Made by a program: the position numbers and the translations under genes
Source of the DNA: CAYUPY01 sp964446595
Lineage (GTDB): Bacteria; Patescibacteriota; Dojkabacteria; J137; JAEUSD01
Assembly: GCA_964446595.1 (NCBI GenBank)
Contig: CAYUPY010000025.1
Location: 1 to 17,881 of the forward strand
Length of the DNA stretch: 17,881 bases
Direction: 5' to 3'
Shown here: positions 14,164-17,881 of the stretch, piece after piece
Layout of the letters: every line of letters begins with the position of its first letter
Position numbering within the stretch: position 1 is the first letter of the stretch
The notes under the pieces: model-generated
What the model saw: only the letters and a program-made list of their open reading frames with translations
What the model was told of the DNA's origin: nothing
Databases searched by the model: none

Positions 14164-15051
14164 TTAGTAGTGCAGTCCTGCTAAGTCGCACAAACGTTCG
14201 TAGTAAAATTGGAACTCATCCAAACTATCCACTGTGCCCAGGTTTGTCTTGACTATACATTCGGCTAAAATTAACTTAAAGTCATCAGAAAAATCCTTTA
14301 CTCGGGACATTTCTCTTAATAATTGCTGAATAGACAGGTTGCTGGTCATACTCCGTGCATCAGCGTAATTTTTAGGGTCGTTAAGTAAGAATCTACCAGT
14401 AACTAAGTAATACACAATTGCAAAAAAAGCAAAGTAATCAACTTTTTGTGATAGCAGAAGTTCTTCCTGCGGGCAAGTGGGATGTTGTGTTAACCGGTGA
14501 AAAGGAATAAACCCTAAAGTGCCATAAATTGCTTTGCCATACCTTTCCTCGGGCATTATTTCGCCGGGATCAATGGCATAGAAATCATTGTCTAGTGGGT
14601 TAAAGAGGACATTTTTAGGTTTTAAGTCACGTATCGCGTCTGCTTGTTTGTGAATTAGAACTAGTTTGGACCCAAACTTAGGGATGAAGCTTAGGCGGAG
14701 TCTGGGGTTTTCCATCAAAACATTCCAGGAATCGCGAGTGGCCAAGTGCTCACCCATATAATAAAGTACAATCGCACACTCTGAGGTCTGTTGATCAATA
14801 AGAATACCATTATAGGCAAGGGCAGGGCAGACACCGTATTGAGCATACCGTCGATGAAAGTTATACGCTTGGGCTACTTGAGTCTGCTGTTCGCTATTCT
14901 TAGAGCGCCGAATGATTATTGGCGTGGAATCTGTAGGCATAAGAGCACGTAGTATACGATTAAAGCTGCCTTCCTTTGCCCCATCAAACGTGACATAAAA
15001 ACTAACTGGGTTGCCGTCCTGATCCAGGTAGCGTTGAATAGAGCTCTCCAT
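14164..15051 (-). CDS. Divergent Hanks-type Ser/Thr protein kinase, upstream copy
   Basis: 295-aa soluble protein. The catalytic loop is IRDLKPKN at 140-147, the first His of HRD being Ile. DFG is replaced by DPG (AIDPGEI, D161), and IYGTLGFIPFHRL (175-187) corresponds to the activation/P+1 region, usually GTxxYmaPE, with the Glu lost. The KVDYFAFFAIVYYLVTGR segment is the helix-F region. The expected VAIK lysine reads IIIRR (Arg48). Asp142, Lys144, Asn147 and Asp161 are retained, so it is not an obvious dead kinase. It is first in a two-kinase operon and divergent from argS. Two adjacent, mutually different kinases sharing the same departures suggest an old tandem duplication. Confidence 0.65.
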   Translation of the reverse strand: MESSIQRYLDQDGNPVSFYVTFDGAKEGSFNRILRALMPTDSTPIIIRRSKNSEQQTQVAQAYNFHRRYAQYGVCPALAYNGILIDQQTSECAIVLYYMGEHLATRDSWNVLMENPRLRLSFIPKFGSKLVLIHKQADAIRDLKPKNVLFNPLDNDFYAIDPGEIMPEERYGKAIYGTLGFIPFHRLTQHPTCPQEELLLSQKVDYFAFFAIVYYLVTGRFLLNDPKNYADARSMTSNLSIQQLLREMSRVKDFSDDFKLILAECIVKTNLGTVDSLDEFQFYYERLCDLAGLHY

Positions 15052-15075
15052 ATCTACTTTCGGTCAAACATACTT

Positions 15076-15084
15076 ATTATATCA
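15076..15084 (-). promoter_or_regulatory. Promoter -10 of the kinase operon
   Basis: TGATATAAT on the minus strand (hexamer 15081-15076). The start codon is 24 bases downstream, so a leader of about 17 bases is predicted, with a weak GAAAG near the ATG. No good -35 is seen. It is divergent from the argS promoter. Confidence 0.5.
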
Positions 15085-15105
15085 TAGATGGGCTGTGATG
15101 TCCTG

Positions 15106-15134
15106 TTGTCATTGCTGCTATCCTGTAGTATTAT
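15106..15134 (+). promoter_or_regulatory. Promoter of the T-box-argS unit
   Basis: TTGTCA (15106-15111) and TATTAT (15129-15134) are separated by 17 bases. Predicted +1 is near 15141, immediately before the T-box leader. This is the only long leader in the window (about 147 bases to the ATG). Confidence 0.65.
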
Positions 15135-15140
15135 CTAGCT

Positions 15141-15271
15141 AAGCAAGTCAGGTAGCTGTAAGCTGGCAAAACAAGAATCGCACACAATTCATAACCGCAA
15201 AAAGTTGCAATAGAGTGGTACCGTGGAAAATCCACCTCTGCGCCAGATTTGGCTTGGAGGTGGATTTTTTT
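15141..15271 (+). promoter_or_regulatory. T-box riboswitch controlling argS
   Basis: Uncharged tRNA-Arg is predicted to stabilise an antiterminator and allow argS transcription. The 3' domain is clear: GAG (15213-15215), the 7-base bulge UGGUACC (15216-15222) that pairs with the tRNA acceptor end, GUGG (15223-15226), loop AAAAU, CCAC (15232-15235) and CUC (15236-15238). GAG/CUC and GUGG/CCAC flank the bulge exactly as in T-box antiterminators. The 5' domain is only about 70 bases (15141-15210), shorter than a standard Stem I. Candidate Arg specifier triplets there are AGA (15174), CGC (15179) and CGC (15196); I could not decide among them by hand folding. Confidence 0.85.
15227..15271 (+). 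terminator. Rho-independent attenuator of the argS T-box
   Basis: AAAATCCACCTC (15227-15238) pairs perfectly with GAGGTGGATTTT (15257-15268) over 12 bp, with a small GCCA/TGGC inner stem at 15242-15253. Seven Ts follow from 15265. The 5' arm reuses the CCACCUC of the antiterminator, so the two structures exclude each other. Confidence 0.9.
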
Positions 15272-15287
15272 ATCTATAAAAGTAAGT

Positions 15288-17018
15288 ATGGAAAAAGAGA
15301 TTAAGCAATTATTAGCAAAGGCTCTGTATGAGTGCTTTCACGTGGAACGGGAATATTCAGAGGTAATTCTGGAACGTCCAGCTGACACTAGTCATGGTGA
15401 TTGGGCTACGAATTTGGCGCTTACGTTGGCTAGGGAACTCCAGATGAATCCTCGCCAAATAGCCGAACTATTGGTGCAGAACCTTCGAAATAGTGAGAAA
15501 GAGGTCTCCGAAATAGAAAGTATTGAAGTAGCAGGACCAGGGTTTATTAACTTCACTTTAAATAAAGTTTTTTATCTTAACGCGGTTAAAAAGATTGATG
15601 CCAGTTTTGGAAAGCATAACCTTGGGCATGGTAGGCAAGTGATGGTGGAGTTCGGTCAACCAAACACACACAAGGCTTTTCATGTTGGTCATTTAAAAAG
15701 TGCAATCTCTGGGCTAGCGATGGTGAGGTTGCTAGAAAACTTGGGTTACAGTGTGGTACAAGCCAACTTCTATGGAGATGTAGGGATGCATGTTGCCAAA
15801 TGTACATGGGGTGCCTTGCAAACAGACTATCAACAGATGAATCTAGCACAGATGGAACCACATGAAAGGATGAAAGTAATCGATGAGTTTTACGTGAAAG
15901 GTGCCGCTGCTTTTAAGGAAAGTGAGCAGGCAGAAGCAGAGATCAGGGCAATTAATAAAAATGTCTATTCTGGTGAACAAACCGAGGCTTATGCAGCCTA
16001 TCTACAGTTAAGGGACTGGAGTTTGGAGCACCTAGACGATTTATTTGGCCAGTTAGGTATTAGCTATGATCGTCAGTACCCCGAAAGCGAACTTTTTGCA
16101 GAGGCTGTGGAAATTGTAAAGAAACACATTCCAGAAATATTCATCGAGAGTGAAGGGGCAATTATCTTCCCAGGAGAGAAAATGGGGTTAAATAACTGGG
16201 TGTTTCTCACCAGCGAAGGCCTGCCAACTTATGAAGCAAAGGATTTGGCGCTGGCATATAAAAAGTTTGCAGAATATGACCTTGATCACAGCATTATTAC
16301 CACTTCAGTTGAACAGACTGCCAGATTTAAAGCTATCATTAATGCTCTGGAGCGAATCGATGATAAGTTTGTGGGGCGATACAAGCACATTCCCTTTGGA
16401 TGGTTGTTAAGAGGAGGAAAAAAGCAAAGCTCTCGAATGGGCGGTTCAGTTAAGGGTATTGACGTCATAAATGAAGCAAAGGCGCATGCTGCTAACCTTA
16501 TTTCGACAAAAAAAGAGTATGGGGAAGCAGAACGCAATCAAATAGTAGAAGCAGTTGCGCAGGCGGGTCTTAAATTTTTGGTACTGTCGCATGAATTCCA
16601 CAAGGATATTAATTATGACCCTGATAATTTTATTACCTTAGAAGGCTTTTCTGGACCCTACGTCATGTATGCCTATGCCAGGGTACAAGCTTTGTTGCGT
16701 GATGCAAATCAAACAGACTTAGCAGCCTCAGATGAGCAACTTGTTTTGGAGAGTGCCATAGAAATGAGTCTGATACGAAAACTAGTGCAATTCCCGGAAA
16801 TTACTAAAGTTGCAGGTGAAAGAATCTATCCTCATTTAATTGCTAACTATGTATACGAACTAGCCAGCGAATTTAATCAATTCTACGCCGAATTACCGAT
16901 CTTAAAAGAAGAAGATCTGCAGACTAGAAGATCCAGGCTCTTACTAGTTGATAAAATTGGTCAAGTACTAAAATCCGGTCTAGGGTTACTAGGCATAAAT
17001 GTCGTGGAGCGAATGTAG
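15288..17018 (+). CDS. argS: Arginyl-tRNA synthetase
   Basis: 576-aa class I synthetase that attaches arginine to tRNA-Arg. An N-terminal ArgRS additional domain (about 1-90) is followed by the Rossmann catalytic core. The HxGH signature is HVGH at 132-135 after FGQPNTHKAF. The KMSK region is altered to SSRMGGSV near 379-386, within the normal range for ArgRS. A C-terminal DALR anticodon-binding domain contains GPYVMYAYARVQALLRDA. The ATG at 15288 is chosen because an upstream in-frame TTG (15249) lies inside the terminator hairpin. Length is typical. The T-box leader makes expression depend on tRNA-Arg charging. Its stop is 11 bases from the convergent helicase stop. Confidence 0.95.
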   Translation: MEKEIKQLLAKALYECFHVEREYSEVILERPADTSHGDWATNLALTLARELQMNPRQIAELLVQNLRNSEKEVSEIESIEVAGPGFINFTLNKVFYLNAVKKIDASFGKHNLGHGRQVMVEFGQPNTHKAFHVGHLKSAISGLAMVRLLENLGYSVVQANFYGDVGMHVAKCTWGALQTDYQQMNLAQMEPHERMKVIDEFYVKGAAAFKESEQAEAEIRAINKNVYSGEQTEAYAAYLQLRDWSLEHLDDLFGQLGISYDRQYPESELFAEAVEIVKKHIPEIFIESEGAIIFPGEKMGLNNWVFLTSEGLPTYEAKDLALAYKKFAEYDLDHSIITTSVEQTARFKAIINALERIDDKFVGRYKHIPFGWLLRGGKKQSSRMGGSVKGIDVINEAKAHAANLISTKKEYGEAERNQIVEAVAQAGLKFLVLSHEFHKDINYDPDNFITLEGFSGPYVMYAYARVQALLRDANQTDLAASDEQLVLESAIEMSLIRKLVQFPEITKVAGERIYPHLIANYVYELASEFNQFYAELPILKEEDLQTRRSRLLLVDKIGQVLKSGLGLLGINVVERM

Positions 17019-17029
17019 TTAAGAAAGTA

Positions 17030-17881
17030 TTAGTTAATCAATATGAGTCTTTCTCTAGCCCTAGTTGCCGCAACGTAGTAAAGGTGCCGGTCTTGGGCAG
17101 AGTATTCTGCCGCTGAGATGTAGCCGACGAGCGGGATGTAGTCTGCGTCGGTGGTATGTAGCGAGGAGGCTTCCAGAAGAATTACTGTGTGAAATTCCAG
17201 ACCTTGAGCCTCAGCGATGGTGAGAGTATGTGTGTTCTCATCTTCAAAGGCAAGATGTCCTATTTGGGCAAGAGTGTCTGTATATTTTGAAAGAATACCA
17301 AGTTGTGTATTTGGGTAGGTACTTTTATGTTCTTCAATGAGTCTGCGGACCATTATTTGAGCAGCCTCTGAATCAGATGTATCTACTTGTAATTGTTCAA
17401 CTTCTTTACCGTGACGCGTATTCTCGTCCACAACTACATCGTAATCTAGCTCAGCTAAGTGTTCTAAAATAGGGCGTGTGTTACGGTAGACCTTTAACAG
17501 CTCTACTTTACGTTCGGTTTCACCGTCAAAATTAGAATCTATCTCATTCCAGCCCGAGACAGAGAACGCCTTAGTTTTCTGTCTGATATCCCCGATGAAG
17601 GTGATTGCCTCATATTTACGGCTAATAATCTTATCTAGAAAAGCCAGTTCTGAGGGGAGCCAATTCTGCACTTCATCCACAACGATGTGCACGAACGGTT
17701 CAATCGGAATCTCTAGTGATTGCAGCAGAATTATCAAATCCACCTCATCTAGATACTTGTTTTGTTCTTGAAATTGAAGGAATTTATGAAATCCTGCCCC
17801 CACACCGTCATCCATTCCTAGTGTCGCATTTTCGTAAAGGCCAAAGAGAGTAGAGTAGACAGGTTTAGGGTGTCCTTCGCG
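17030..17881 (-). CDS. SF1 (UvrD/HelD-like) helicase or ATPase, C-terminal part, cut by the window edge
   Basis: The reading frame is open to the last base. The ATG at 17815 is followed upstream by 22 more sense codons with no stop, so the visible 283 residues are the C-terminal portion of a larger protein. Superfamily 1 motifs are in order: Walker B-type IVVDEVQNW, FIGDIRQK (motif III), LLKVYRNTRPI (motif IV), LTIAEAQGLEFHTVILLEA (motif V) and YYVAATRARERLIL (motif VI, with the arginine finger). The chain ends right after motif VI, as in HelD/HelR-type and some UvrD-like proteins. The P-loop lies outside the window. DNA repair or release of stalled RNA polymerase are both possible; I cannot choose between them from this part. 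Confidence 0.85.
   Translation of the reverse strand, partial: REGHPKPVYSTLFGLYENATLGMDDGVGAGFHKFLQFQEQNKYLDEVDLIILLQSLEIPIEPFVHIVVDEVQNWLPSELAFLDKIISRKYEAITFIGDIRQKTKAFSVSGWNEIDSNFDGETERKVELLKVYRNTRPILEHLAELDYDVVVDENTRHGKEVEQLQVDTSDSEAAQIMVRRLIEEHKSTYPNTQLGILSKYTDTLAQIGHLAFEDENTHTLTIAEAQGLEFHTVILLEASSLHTTDADYIPLVGYISAAEYSAQDRHLYYVAATRARERLILIN

Noticed and set aside
1..17881. UGA read as glycine, as in Gracilibacteria/SR1
   Set aside because: No in-frame TGA occurs in any of the genes, including the Gly-rich DnaJ and DHH-like regions, so sense use of TGA is not supported here. Only its absence as a stop is reported.
1..17881. CRISPR arrays, tRNA or rRNA genes, insertion sequences
   Set aside because: No regularly spaced repeats, cloverleaf patterns, transposase motifs or terminal inverted repeats were seen on either strand.

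Overview
The window reads as a compact, moderately AT-rich bacterial chromosome segment with about 19 tightly packed genes, stop codons that touch or overlap, and almost no intergenic space. The gene set suggests a Patescibacteria/CPR-type genome, possibly Saccharibacteria-like. It combines divergent PilN/PilO-like pilus proteins, a short-loop FtsK, YidD, a wall amidase, a rhomboid protease, a cupin of the archaeal-type phosphoglucose isomerase family, and several degenerate enzyme folds. The lineage is inferred from gene content only; there is no rRNA or other decisive marker. All coding regions read with the standard code. TGA is not used as a stop in any of the 19 genes (14 TAA, 5 TAG).

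Layout. 1-1246 (+): PP2C-like phosphatase and YidD behind a good sigma70-type promoter. 1247-2816 (-): a Tat-signal amidase-2 protein and a translationally coupled 63-aa protein. 2906-4457 (+): PilN-like, PilO-like and a small membrane protein. 4454-6772 (-): FtsK. 6822-9610 (+): methyltransferase, DnaJ and a cPGI-family cupin. 9607-11022 (-): a DHH-phosphoesterase-like protein with eroded motifs. 11057-13139 (+): rhomboid protease and two tandem adenylate-kinase-like enzymes. 13150-15051 (-): two adjacent divergent Ser/Thr kinases. 15141-17018 (+): a T-box riboswitch followed by argS. 17030 to the right edge (-): the C-terminal part of an SF1 helicase, cut by the window.

Regulation is the most informative layer. 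Most first-in-operon genes have an extended -10 hexamer (TGA or TGC, then TANNNT) ending only 6-9 bases before the ATG, with no Shine-Dalgarno site. This predicts leaderless mRNAs and fixes several start codons. Downstream genes in operons use a Shine-Dalgarno site or start/stop coupling. The argS leader carries a textbook antiterminator/terminator switch.

Functionally the segment covers protein phosphorylation (a phosphatase and two kinases), envelope and pilus biogenesis, chromosome segregation, protein folding and nucleotide metabolism. The points most worth following up are the leaderless promoter architecture, the T-box with a very short 5' domain, two folds (cPGI cupin, DHH) that appear to have lost their metal or catalytic residues, the kinase pair with Arg at the expected ATP-lysine position, and the absence of TGA stops. 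No mobile element, CRISPR array, tRNA or rRNA was recognised.
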